Positions 15,675 through 25,673 of a stretch of DNA of 64,000 nucleotides are shown here, one piece after another. Positions within the stretch are counted from its first letter, which is position 1, and each line of letters begins with the position of its first letter. Source of the DNA: Karstenula rhodostoma CBS 690.94 (taxonomy: Eukaryota > Ascomycota > Dothideomycetes > Pleosporales > Didymosphaeriaceae); assembly GCA_010093485.1 (NCBI GenBank), contig MU001493.1:2840937-2904936 (forward strand), read 5' to 3'. The notes under the pieces are model-generated. The model worked only from the letters and a program-made list of their open reading frames with translations. It was not told the origin of the DNA and did no database searches. Made by a program: the position numbers and the translations under genes.

Positions 15675-16373
15675 GGTGAAAAGATTGAAGGCAAGAACAC
15701 TGCTGCGCGAGGAAATCTACTGGCAAGCCCAGCAAAGAGAACAAGAAGCCGGTATCGATCGTGTGTGGGTATCGTGAGGGGTGTTGTCGTGACAGCAATG
15801 GCAGGTGCGTTGCGGGGGCAGAAATCGGGGCTGGCGCTTGTGAGGAAAGCACGTCGCGCCAAGAACACGCGACGCGTTTCCATTTGAGCCCTTCTCGGCC
15901 TAGCATACCTGGCCCAGCAACCCACAACCTCCGTCCTATCTCATCCTCTCGCAACCTCTCTTATGTCCTATCGCCATGCCAATGTGACGTTAAACCCGCA
16001 GACGTGTAAAAGCATCATAGGCTCGCATGCCCCTTTTTGCGCAGCGTCAATGGTGGGCCAGTTCTTTGGCTCCAGAAAGTCTAGACCGCATGACTGGTTG
16101 CCTCCGATGAAGTTCGGATACAGTTCGCAAGTCTCTGATGAGATCCAGGGTCATGTCCATGCCTAGCGATTCGTCGATTTAGATTCGGTCATTGACGTAA
16201 CCATCAACAATGCTCCGCACCAACGTCAATCAAAAATAGTGCGGACTTTGGTCTTACATCACCGTGAACGACAGTATATAAGCCAGAAGCCTTGCCGTGG
16301 AATCGTTCACTTCCCCCTGGCCGTCAACACTCCTTGCACTTGTCGTCTTTTGTATCTCAATTAACGATCCACA
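15675..16373. other. Intergenic region between MCM3 and the SDR relic
   Basis: Holds the MCM3 promoter (reading leftward) and, near its right end, the TATA-bearing promoter of the dehydrogenase relic. No gene is seen. Confidence 0.6.
16274..16282 (+). promoter_or_regulatory. TATA box upstream of the SDR relic
   Basis: A GTATATAAG element lies about 95 bp upstream of the ATG at 16374 and is followed by a pyrimidine-rich leader and an A-rich stretch immediately before the ATG, a normal fungal promoter layout. The gene it drove is broken. Confidence 0.6.
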
Positions 16374-16625
16374 ATGCCACCCCGCGTCTTCCTCATCACC
16401 GGAACATCCACCGGCTTCGGTGATCTGAAGACTGGTGGGGTTATCCGTAGATCACATCTAATGGATCTGACTACTCTACATAATTGTGTTGGTGGAACCT
16501 GACATAGAGCAGGCGTGCCCAGCTTCAGCATCTACTGCGCTTCGAAATGGGTCGTCGAAGGCTTCACTGAGACCGTCTCGAAAGAAGTCAAACCCGAGTG
16601 GAGCAACAGCACCGACGTAGACTAG
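16374..16625 (+). pseudogene. Internally deleted short-chain dehydrogenase/reductase relic
   Basis: The first codons read MPPRVFLITGTSTGFGD, the start of a classical short-chain dehydrogenase with its TGxxxGxG cofactor motif. About 100 bases later another open stretch reads GVPSFSIYCASKWVVEGFTE, which is the catalytic YxxxK region of the same family (Tyr and Lys present), continuing to SKEVKPEW before a stop at about 16623. In intact enzymes these two blocks are separated by roughly 130 residues, including the NAG motif and the catalytic Ser; here that core is missing and the join contains stops. A C-terminal domain is also absent. A short intron in the gap cannot explain this, because the missing residues are not found nearby. 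The TATA box and leader upstream remain intact. Confidence 0.8.
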
Positions 16626-17423
16626 TAAATACGGGCAATCATCAGCGTTGCTTGCCGGTTTTTGCTCTCCAGCAATCGACCAAGCATGCCAAGTGTATGT
16701 ATAATGATGATGCGAGCAAAGATACACTTTAAGAACGAGTGGTGTTGTCGTGACATCCAAAACCAGTTAGCTTCCGAATCTGCGTCGCAACCAATCGTCT
16801 TGCATACATTGTCACGCACACCTAACGTTTGAAACACAGGGTCAACAATGTGCCGAAACCTGCCTTTCATTTGCGGAGCACGACCAAAAGGGAAGCTGTA
16901 TCGATGATCGAGGGAGATGCTTGAAGCACGATCCCTGTACCGGCTAGCTAACTACGGGTCGTGCCTTCCAACCCTGCCACTCCATGTCTACTCCAAAAAC
17001 ATACAAACCTCTTCCCTTCCAGTCGATTGGCCTGCCAGTAATTGTCCAAGAAGGGACGCTCCTCGCCTTTCCAGATATCCAAACCGTCAGCGCTGCTCGA
17101 CCTAAGAAAACTGTACTAGAAAGACCTTAACAGCATCACCTCGGTGACGACCCAACTAGCATAAGATTTGTCGTCCCTAAGCGGAGAAACGCCCGTCTCT
17201 TCGCCACGAACACCTACTCCAGGACCTTGATCGTTGTTTAACTATTACGCGAGCTATGATAGGGGTGCAAAGGCTAAATTGCTGTATATTATTCGCGGCG
17301 GAGCGAAAGTGTTTATAATGCGGTGATAGGTCTTTCAGCCTCGTTCTTTAGGTTGCAAATTATCCGACCTTTCCATTCGTTTGTTTGTCATTTTACTCGT
17401 TCTTGTTCCGCATTGTTTCCAAG
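16626..17423. other. Intergenic region after the SDR relic
   Basis: No gene recognised. It may include further decayed dehydrogenase sequence, but I cannot identify any. The right end is the promoter of the peroxidase gene; TATA-like sequences (TGTATATTATT near 17281, GTTTATAATG near 17311) are present. Confidence 0.5.
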
Positions 17424-18275
17424 ATGAAGATCATAGTTTGGGTAGCGTGCTTGCTGTCGTCTGCCGCGGCGTACCCTTTGGTGCAGTCACGCCAAACCGA
17501 GGACCACGCGTGGAGAGCGCCCACGGCGACTGACCGTATGGGCCCCAGACAAAAGACTGGACCTCATAACCAGGAGTACTGACACAACTCCCCAGGCCGC
17601 GCTCCATGCCCTATGCTCAACACTCTAGCAAACCACGGCTACCTCCCGCGAGACGGCTCAGACATCTCCATGGACGTCCTCGTCGCCGGTCTCAAAGCCG
17701 GCGTCAACCTCGGCGCAGACGCAACGAAGCTCGTAGGAGCTGCCGCGTTGAAAGGCTCCACCACGGGCAACGCGAGCACGTTCCATCTGACCGACTTGAA
17801 CAAGCATGGCTGTACGCACACACTCTCCACCCCATGCACGACGCAGAACATCCATACTGACGTGGTTACAGTGATCGAGCACGACGGCTCCCTCTCCCGC
17901 GCCGACACCTCCTCCAGCGACAACCACTCCTTCAATGCCACCATCTGGGCGCAAACCGCATCCCACTTCACCGAATCCACCATCGGCCTCGGCACCGCAG
18001 CGAAAGCGCGCAAAGACCGGCTTACGGCTGCGAAGGCGGAGAATCCCACCTTCAACATGACCGACGGCGATGTGCAGGCGAGCCTCATCGAGACCGCGCT
18101 GTATCTCAATGTCATGAGCAATGAGACGGGTGTCACGGCTGTGACGGCGTGGGTGCAAAAGCTGTTTCAGCAGGAGAGGCTGCCGATTGAAGAGGGGTGG
18201 AAGAGGCCGAAGGGGGAGATCAGCGTGGCGACGATCTTAGGGTTGGTGGGGTTGTTGGGGGTTGCGGGGATTTAG
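17424..18275 (+). CDS. Secreted heme-thiolate (chloroperoxidase-type) peroxidase
   Basis: Predicted 243-residue enzyme from three exons: 17424-17535, 17596-17811 and 17872-18275. It belongs to the heme haloperoxidase / short unspecific peroxygenase family, which use hydrogen peroxide to halogenate or oxygenate organic substrates outside the cell. Residues 1-16 form a signal peptide (hydrophobic, ending SSAAA). Residues about 41-57 read PCPMLNTLANHGYLPRD, the family block with the proximal heme-ligand Cys (Cys42). After the second intron the joint gives HGLIEHDGSLSR, the Glu-His-Asp motif that binds Mg and sits on the distal side. Length fits the short subgroup. Several N-x-S/T sites suggest glycosylation. 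The C-terminus (VATILGLVGLLGVAGI) is hydrophobic, unusual for a freely secreted member, and might be a GPI signal or membrane tail. Which substrate it uses cannot be told. Confidence 0.87.
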
Positions 18276-19792
18276 GGGGGAGTATGTAGGGTACGGAGTA
18301 TAGTGCAAGGTTGCGTTGAGTCTGCTCGAGGGCGCTTGTCTTGTTGCGATGTGTGGTTCGTAGGCATATGGTATGATCTGGCGAACAGCACTGAAAGTGG
18401 TTGGCGCTTGAGTTGCGCAACTGCTAGTTCGTTGTGAGAGATCGTTTAGTAGCACCCTGATGGTTGCGCTCAATGCGGCGTGTCTCGATGCACCGAGCAA
18501 GTGTTTGACAATGACAGGTTGAGTCGATTGAGTAAAAGGATAGGCGGCGAGATCATGATGTGGTGAACAATCACTCGTAGAGGTGTCTTGGTATCAGTCG
18601 AGGCATCTCTATGGGCCACTCGAATTCTAAATCTATATGTTCTCATAGGTCTGTTGCGATTTCTGATTTGGCTAAAACCTGGTTAATATAATCTCAAAAG
18701 CACCCATTGTGCAGTCTCTGTATTGTTGGCAGAAGGTGCTCATGAGCAGTCGGCAGGTGCGCACTAGCAATATATAGGTGTTCCACCGCATCCAAACGTT
18801 ACATCCTCTTGCACTCTACTTCGAACATACATCGATGCGCAAAATCCGCGAAAGTTTAAGGAAGGCGACTTGATAATGTTGAAGCTTTTGTTACGCTCCC
18901 AACATTCACTAACACAACTTGCTTGGGTGTGCATGCCGCAAGATGCCATTCTCAACACCTACTTGGCCACGAGTATTTGATTAGCGACTTAGGTCTGATT
19001 CATCACTGCGCATTTATCAGCCAGATTCAAACATCTGCGAACTCCTCACAGCATATCGGAAGGGATCCTTCGCGATAATGTAGAATACAACGCTCACTGT
19101 AACCAGAGAAACCAAGAATGAGTCACTGGGTATCTTATGTGTGTTGCCTGTCATATTGTACAACGCACGCGTGTTTGAGTGTAGTCTGCAGGGATGTTGC
19201 CACCGTGCATCAGGGGAAGCGACTCCCAAGACAGGCATATCCACGTCGCGAACCTGGTCTAACACTGACACTCCCGCTGAGCCTCTTCTCGCCACACCTG
19301 AAAACTCAAGGCATCCGGACATAATAAATCCCGCTGCAATGTCACGAGCAGCTCTGTTCTCGAAGAGACAGCACTACACCGGTACACGGCGACACCGCCG
19401 ACACATTACAAATATGAGATCAGATTTATCTTATATACAGACACCCAGCCCAAGAGCAATCCGACCTTCCACCAACATAAGACCAGCAGTTAGGTCGAGA
19501 AGAACATGGCCCACCTCTGCACCCGCCCATTCCGCGGACAGTGGAGCCAGGCTCCGCAGCAGGGACGATCATCCTGTTCCACTTCTTTTCCCCATATATG
19601 ATCCATAGGATCCGTGGTGGACCAATGTTTTGTTTATTACCGCCATAGGCCTTGCCAGGTGTTCGCACACAAGCCCAACCATTCATATTCCCCCTTCACA
19701 CCCTCATCACTCACCATCATTGAATGCCCTTCACATTACACCGCTACACCTCCCTGCTCTCTGCTCTCTGCTATCTGTACTAAAATATCAGA
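18276..19792. other. Intergenic region
   Basis: About 1.5 kb of moderately AT-rich sequence with only short open frames. No gene, RNA or clear repeat recognised. The last 100 bases are a pyrimidine-rich leader for the GH43 gene. Confidence 0.5.
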
Positions 19793-21132
19793 ATGTTCAT
19801 ACGACCGTTACCACTTCTCGCCGCCGTCGCCGCCGTTCACGCATCGCCCATCCTTGTCAAGAGACTATTTCCCGACCCAGAACCTTGCACGGGAAACTGC
19901 TCCTGGATACACGACCCAAACGTCTATATTGAGAGAGGAACGTACTATAGGTTCAGTACGAGCGGAAACATTGCTGTCGCGACGGCGGACAGTATGAGTG
20001 GGCCGTGGACATATCAGGGGAGTCTGCTGGAGGAGGGAACGAGTATTGTGATCGATGAGGCGAGGCAGGATGTTTGGGTATGTCCTCCCAATCATCCATC
20101 GTTTTTGATGCTTTCATATCTGCTGTGCATTTTCATTCAATTCGCGCGTTTAATGTGTTCCTATGTCGATTTCCCATGGGCAACACCACGATTTCAATAA
20201 TTTGAACCAGTGCGACACCAATCCTACGCCGACCTAACAACACACTTCACGCCTCCCATATCGCCCTCTCACTAACTCCAACCTTCTCAGGCACCAAACG
20301 TCGTCAAAATCAACAACACATTCTACTGCTACTATAGCGTCTCCTTTCTCGGTTCCCAAGCCTCTCAAATCGGTTTCGCAACATCTCCCTCCCTCACCAT
20401 TGGCTCCTGGACCGACCACGGCAGCCTCAACATCCCACAATCCCCTTCCTACAACCTCATCGACCCCGCTCTGTTCCAAGAAAGCGCAGACAGCCCCGTT
20501 CACATGACCTTCGGCAGCTACTGGGACGGCATCTTCTCGCTGCAACTCGCGGCCGAGACGCTGGCGTACAAGAGAGACGCACCACCCAGTTCTCAAAGCA
20601 GCATTACATGGAACCGCAATGTTACCAGGACTAACCCCACCACCTCTCCACCCTCCAGCCTCAACCTCCCCAACCTCATCCGCAACACCACCGCCTCCCC
20701 CGACGTCGTCGAAGGCGCCTTCATGTACGCCCACGCCGGACTCTACTTCCTCTTCTTCAGCGCAGGAAACTGCTGCGCCACACCGCCCAACCTCGCTCCC
20801 CCAGGCCACGAGTACAGGATCCTAGTCTGCAGGGCTGCATCGCCTGCTGGACCTTTTATGGACAGGGAGGGACGGAGGTGCGATGAGAGCGGCGGCACGC
20901 TGGTGCTCGGGAGCCATGGAGATGTGTATGCGCCTGGGGGGCAGGGGGTGTTGTTTGACGAGGGGGCGGGGAGGGAGGTGTTGTATTATCACTATGGTCA
21001 GTGGAATTCTCTATCGTAAAAAGAAGAAGCTGATGCGATATAGTGAGGCCGAGTGTGGGGTACGATGCCAGTCAGTTTTTCTTTGGGTTTAACTACTTGG
21101 AGTGGGTTGGGGGTTGGCCTGTTGTTGTGTAA
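19793..21132 (+). CDS. Secreted GH43 arabinanase-like glycoside hydrolase
   Basis: Predicted 359-residue enzyme from exons 19793-20077, 20291-20996 and 21044-21132. A signal peptide (about residues 1-17, ending VHA) precedes a possible Lys-Arg processing site. The family-43 five-bladed propeller signature is visible: HDPNV near residue 40 (catalytic base Asp41), LIDPALF in the middle (the Asp that tunes the acid's pKa), and VVEGAFMY with the acid Glu. The wording around FGFNYLEW..GWPVVV at the end resembles endo-1,5-alpha-L-arabinanases, so cleavage of plant cell-wall arabinan is likely (inference). Introns are 213 and 47 nt, with GTATGT and GTCAGT donors. An alternative donor eight codons-scale upstream of the stop (GTAAGA at 21129) with an acceptor at about 21209 would replace the stop by a Ser/Gly/Arg-rich tail ending at 21317; I prefer the shorter form because the family normally ends here. 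Confidence 0.85.
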
Positions 21133-21891
21133 GACGTGATTGTTTCCTTTGTGCCGATGCGTTGATGCGGTATCATGAGCTTTGTTTCGTCGTGCTAATG
21201 TGGTGTAGGCGGAGTTCTGGCGGGACGAGTTCGAGTGTTTTAGGGAGTGTGAGTGGGATACGGAGGGCGACAGAAAGGGTGCTGGGGTTGAGTTTTAGGG
21301 GGAGACCTGTGGACTGAGTTAGAAGGATAGGTGGGTACACCTTTTGGCCGGGATGGATTGTCAGGCAACGGATCATGGACATGGGTAGTTGCGCTGTTTG
21401 TTTTTGCGGGTGGTGTAACCTGCGACGCTACGTTTATGTCATGATGAGTTACATGGATTCCAAAAGATACGACTTCAAAATAGACCATGTACAAAGTATG
21501 ATGGCACTGGTATTTGCAAAGCATCAAGATACACGCACGTTAACTTGAATAGATGATAGAACGGACAGTGAAGTGATCATTATATATAGGCCATGAAGTG
21601 GCAAATATCAAGCATCAGTTAGTTCGCTCGTAGTTGAGTGAAGATTTTTCGAGCAATCCGCATATTGTATAATGCATCCATCGTTGATCTGTCAAGATCA
21701 GACCTTTTGCGCGACGAAACAAACGTTACTCGCGTCCGTTCCCGCCCTTTCCCCGTAATCGTCAAGAGCTGGAACCATGTACTAATTTCCCTCGCTAGCA
21801 TTAAGAACGCATAAAGGTACCCAATCTTGAAGCGTAGTTATCCAAAATAAGCCAGACGAGGCTTGAGATAGACTTGAGAGAGAAAGTCCTT
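21133..21891. other. Intergenic region
   Basis: Holds the 3' UTR of the GH43 gene and the 3' end of the minus-strand neighbour. No gene recognised, apart from the possible alternative last exon of the GH43 gene (to 21317). Confidence 0.5.
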
Positions 21892-22972
21892 CTACTCCGC
21901 ATTGCAACTCGGCTTGCAATCGTTTGAGCAGCAAGCGCAACGACTATCCTTTCGAGTATACCGCTTCGCTGCATGCCAGGCTTCGGTGAGCATTATAGGG
22001 TGAAAGATACGGCAGATCTTGTTTCGGGTCTTGCACGAGTCGCAGGGCTTCCGTGCTATAACGCCATACTTTCCAGCAATGAGCCTTGCTCTAGCAATTG
22101 ATAGTACCCGATTTGATGACAAACTTTCCAACGTTCGGCCGGATGTTAGAAACTCGTCCTTGGTGTTGTCGATCATAGCCATTTGTCTGTCTTTGGTGTA
22201 GTTCTCCGGAGTCGCAGATGTTGGCAGTGTAGGGTAGCGGGTGGGATCACGGATCGGCGTGGTGTATCGGGGCTTCGAGGAACGAGTCCGCCTGCGAACA
22301 GGTTCTGACTCTGGCCCCGACTCCGACCCCGCTTTAGACTTTGAATTCTCCTTCAAAATCTTCTCCAGCTCCGACTGCGGCTTACCAACTTCCATATCGG
22401 TGAGAACAGGATTCCAGAACGAAAGATCGAGAGGTTGAACCGGACCGCCCTCGAAGTAAGGGCCTAGACTCTCACTCTCACCGTTCTAACATTCATTAGC
22501 ACGTATATGAGACGCCTTGCGTGGTTGAGAGTATACCTGTTGCATGCCCATCATTTCGATGCCCGCCTCGAAGGAAACAGGGTCCATGGCCGGTTGGACG
22601 AAAGTCGGACATCCTGAGTCCGCACCCACCTTTGGCTCGAAATGGGCGTAAAGGTAGAGCTCATCCGTCATGGTGAACTCGTGAGTGAAATAGTCGCCTC
22701 GATTCCAGAAATGAGGTACCAAGCGTGCAGTACATGTCGTCGCGCCGATGTCGAGCGCCGCAAGATGAAAATGTACATCCCAATCATCTCCAGAAAACTC
22801 CTGAATGAAGAGCTCCTTCGCAGCGCAGACAAGCTTCTGGGCGACTGTTAGCTGACTCCGACGGACTATCCTGAGACTGACGCACCGCGTGATCCTGTGC
22901 ATAGCTGGGTGGGATCCAGTTGTTGACGTCCGGGGAATTAGCGCTGCTGAGGAGGATCCTCGGTGTCGCCAT
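21892..22972 (-). CDS. Tandem paralogue 1: unknown protein with C-terminal six-Cys domain
   Basis: Predicted 330-residue protein from three minus-strand exons: 22882-22972, 22537-22844 and 21892-22485. I do not recognise a named family. The N-terminus (MATPRILLSSANSPD) and a middle block (DVHFHLAALD....ARLVPHFW....YFTHEF....ELYLYAHFEPK) match the neighbouring gene at 23580. The C-terminal third has a basic, Ser-rich linker, then ARLIAGKYGV followed by CDSCKTRNKIC (C-x2-C-x6-C), HP, a Trp, and a final Cys-rich knot (CACCSNDCKPSC). The spacing C-x2-C-x6-C ... C-x2-C-x7-C resembles a Zn2Cys6 cluster with an unusually long loop (about 24 residues), so zinc binding is plausible but unproven. The first intron would be only 37 nt, which makes the exon 1 joint the least certain part. 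Confidence 0.6.
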
Positions 22973-23579
22973 CTTGTTGGCAAGTGCGTGAGACAAGAGG
23001 TGTTGGAGTTGAGGAGAGGAAACGGATACGCTGCGGCAAAACTAAGAGTAGAGGTTTGTGCGAGGTGAGTGTGAAGAGGACGGAGCGATCCAGTCACTGC
23101 CTCTACAAGACATACGCGTTCACTTTCACTTACTCTCATGTTTTTCTCACTTTTTAGAGAACTCCTAGTAGGCTTAGAGTCATATCAAAGCACGTATAGT
23201 AACGAAATTTTTTTACCAAGTTATTTCAAACTACAATGAACCTCGTGTCTATATAGAGAAGACATACGAACAGCTTAGGCTCGCCATTCAAAACAAACTT
23301 TTAGTATCCCTGGTAATCACATTCACTCCTTAGGCTTTCACTCTTGGTAGAGACGTATTTTTGCCACACCATTCCAACGGCACCACTGCCCGGAATAGTC
23401 CCCATCGCCTATAAAAGTATCCCACCGCCACCAAGCCGATAATCCGGGCAGACCATAGTAAGAAGTACCCGACAAGACTTATCAAGTGTCAGACAGTTCG
23501 TAGCAAAAGTTAACAGCTCTGTCTTACAAGGTATAAGACCGGCCGCCGCGTAAAAGCAACCCGATACGTATCCACGAGT
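22973..23579. other. Intergenic region between the tandem paralogues
   Basis: Promoter of paralogue 1 (reading leftward) and 3' region of paralogue 2. A CCTATAAAAG element at about 23409 reads on the plus strand but has no gene after it. Nothing else recognised. Confidence 0.5.
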
Positions 23580-24630
23580 TCACTGGGTGTACCGGGCGTA
23601 CTGGGCGTTGCAAGACTGCCGAATGTTGGCACGTCCTACGCATAAAGCGCAAGCCCGGCGGCCATACTTATTGACCTGCCATTGCTTGTTCACATCGTGC
23701 CACGTTTCAGTGTATAATAGCGGGTGGTAGAGCCGACAAGACTTTCCCTCTCTTGCGCAATGATCGCACGGAGTTGACGCAGTGACGCCATATGTTCCGT
23801 AGATTAGCCTTGCCGAGGCTATCTGCCTCCTAGCTTCCTTGCTCTTTTGGGTGATGTGCGTTTTGGTCGTGTTGAACTGGTCTTCGGTATTGTCGTTACA
23901 TGCTTCCTCGAAGTCAATGGTATACTTCTCGACTGTTGCATCGATGGGGAGAGCCGAATGAACCCTCGCGTCGAACTTTGGAACCGCCTTGTCAGGCGGA
24001 CCAATTACAACGTCCTCCTCCTCTATAACCGTATCCTGGGATTCTCCACGAGAAATGGCTTGGCGGCGCCTCCGATAAGCTGTCTTCTTTCCGCGCGGCC
24101 TGGCAGATCGTCGCACGTATGGATGCCCGCGGTTGGTGAATAACCTATCCAGATTTTCGCCTCGATGAGCGGCCTGCATCACGTCTTCTGACTCGGCAAC
24201 GGATGCAACATCGTTGTACTAGCTACTATCAGCGCTAACAGAATAGACTTGGTATGTACCGGCTCGGAAGGCTTACCGGACTCTCTCGTTGTTGTGGTTT
24301 AGGCATAAAATGTGCCCATACCAAGAGCTCTCCATTTTCGTTTACCTCACCGGTTGTGTACTCGTGTACTTTCCAAAAAGATGGGGAAAGCTCGTATTGA
24401 CAGCGGCAGTTTTCGAAATCTTTTCTCGCAGTATGGAAGTGCACGTCATGAATATCAGGCGAATGATGAAAACTGCGGTAGGCTTCCTCTTTGAGACTCT
24501 AGTACATCTATTAGCCTTTCCATGTATTACCTAGAGAGACGCGCACTTCGTATGGAATGTCGCGCCAGATCAGAATGGTTCGTTCTGGATCGTCAACGCT
24601 ACTGAGAGCAACTCTAACATGCGTGGCCAT
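23580..24630 (-). CDS. Tandem paralogue 2: unknown protein with C-terminal six-Cys domain
   Basis: Predicted 314-residue protein from three minus-strand exons: 24531-24630, 24277-24482 and 23580-24218. It is a diverged copy of the gene at 21892-22972: MATHVRVALSSVDDPE at the start; DVHFHTARKDFENC....YELSPSFW....YTTGEV....ELLVWAHFMPK in the middle; ARLIYGTYGV then CDHCAREGKSC, HP, a Trp and CALCVGRANIRQSC at the end. The Cys pattern C-x2-C-x6-C ... C-x2-C-x9-C is kept while most other residues differ, so the cysteines are probably functional. Tyr/His positions near PLLYTETWHD are shared as well. All joints use GT-AG sites in a consistent phase (introns 48 and 58 nt). No signal peptide or membrane segment is visible, so it is probably intracellular. 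Function unknown. Confidence 0.6.
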
Positions 24631-25673
24631 TGTTTGGACTGGTGCGATACCGCGACAGGAGCTGGAGAAGTGGGGTGGGAGGGTTGTGGACATGGGAAAT
24701 AGGCAGCTAAAGAGTCTGTGCTTAAGACGCGACGCGAGGTAGTACAAACGCGAACTCACCTCTTAGACCTTAAAAGCTTACCTCCTATCTCACCTAAAGA
24801 CTACGCCCCTGCCACCTTCCTGACCCATCAAAATATCAAAACAGAATGATATGCTGTTTCATAAAAGTAGCGGCTGTCTGGAGGCAGATGTGTGACCCTC
24901 AAGTATCGAAGAATATAATACACTTACCGGATCTGTGACTGTCCCTAGGGCAAAAAAACGCGATTGAATATATCTGTGGCGTAGATGAAGCGTGAATACA
25001 ACGTAAATTATAAGTCAAGGTTCCAACTTATAATTAACTTCTATCTCTGTCTTGGAAACATTTTTGTGATACCTATCTAAAGGCTTCGCAGGTGCCGCAG
25101 CGTGACAGCGCTGCGACACATATACCTGTCCTAATAAGAAAAAGTAATTACATTAACAGTCCCAAGGTTTTATAGCGGGCTACTAAGCCTTACTTACTTA
25201 ACCTTATTTACTATCTACTTATAACACTTCCTTTTATATTACTTTTAAATAGTAGTTTATATCTATATCTATATTTATCTATTACTTTACGGGATACTAC
25301 TTTATAGTTCGAGTTAATAATTAGAAAACTATCTAAAGGCTTCAAGCTAGTGTATAACTAGTTGGAATTATAGCTAGAACCTAGTCGCTTTCCTAGAAAA
25401 CATCGTATCGCATGACGGTCAGCTATTCTCCGCGCCCGTGCCACGATATAATGTATCCCTCCTGTTCTTATAGTCGAATTGTTTTTTGTCTTATTTGGAA
25501 AAACCGATACTCGCTCATGTTCTGCATGGGCCGGCCTCACGCCGGAATTCGACTGTTCAGGGTTGCAGCGAAAACCTCATCACACTTCTGGAACACGTCG
25601 TATCTGGCGACCGTCAGTCTTCTATAGCACCCATTAACGCAGCAAAGCTCACCCATAATCATGCGCCACGTGT
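24631..25673. other. Intergenic region with AT-rich island
   Basis: The left part is the promoter of paralogue 2. From about 24850 to 25380 the sequence becomes very AT-rich with many TpA steps and no open frame (see the repeat entry). The right part borders the 3' end of the FAD monooxygenase gene. Confidence 0.6.
24850..25380. repeat. AT-rich, TpA-rich island (RIP-like)
   Basis: Dense TA, TTA and CTA steps, few G:C pairs and stops in every frame set this apart from the GC-richer flanks. A 15-base sequence, CTATCTAAAGGCTTC, occurs at about 25074 and again at about 25331, so the island may contain remains of a duplicated element. This look is typical of transposon remnants mutated by repeat-induced point mutation in Pezizomycotina (inference). 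Confidence 0.55.
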
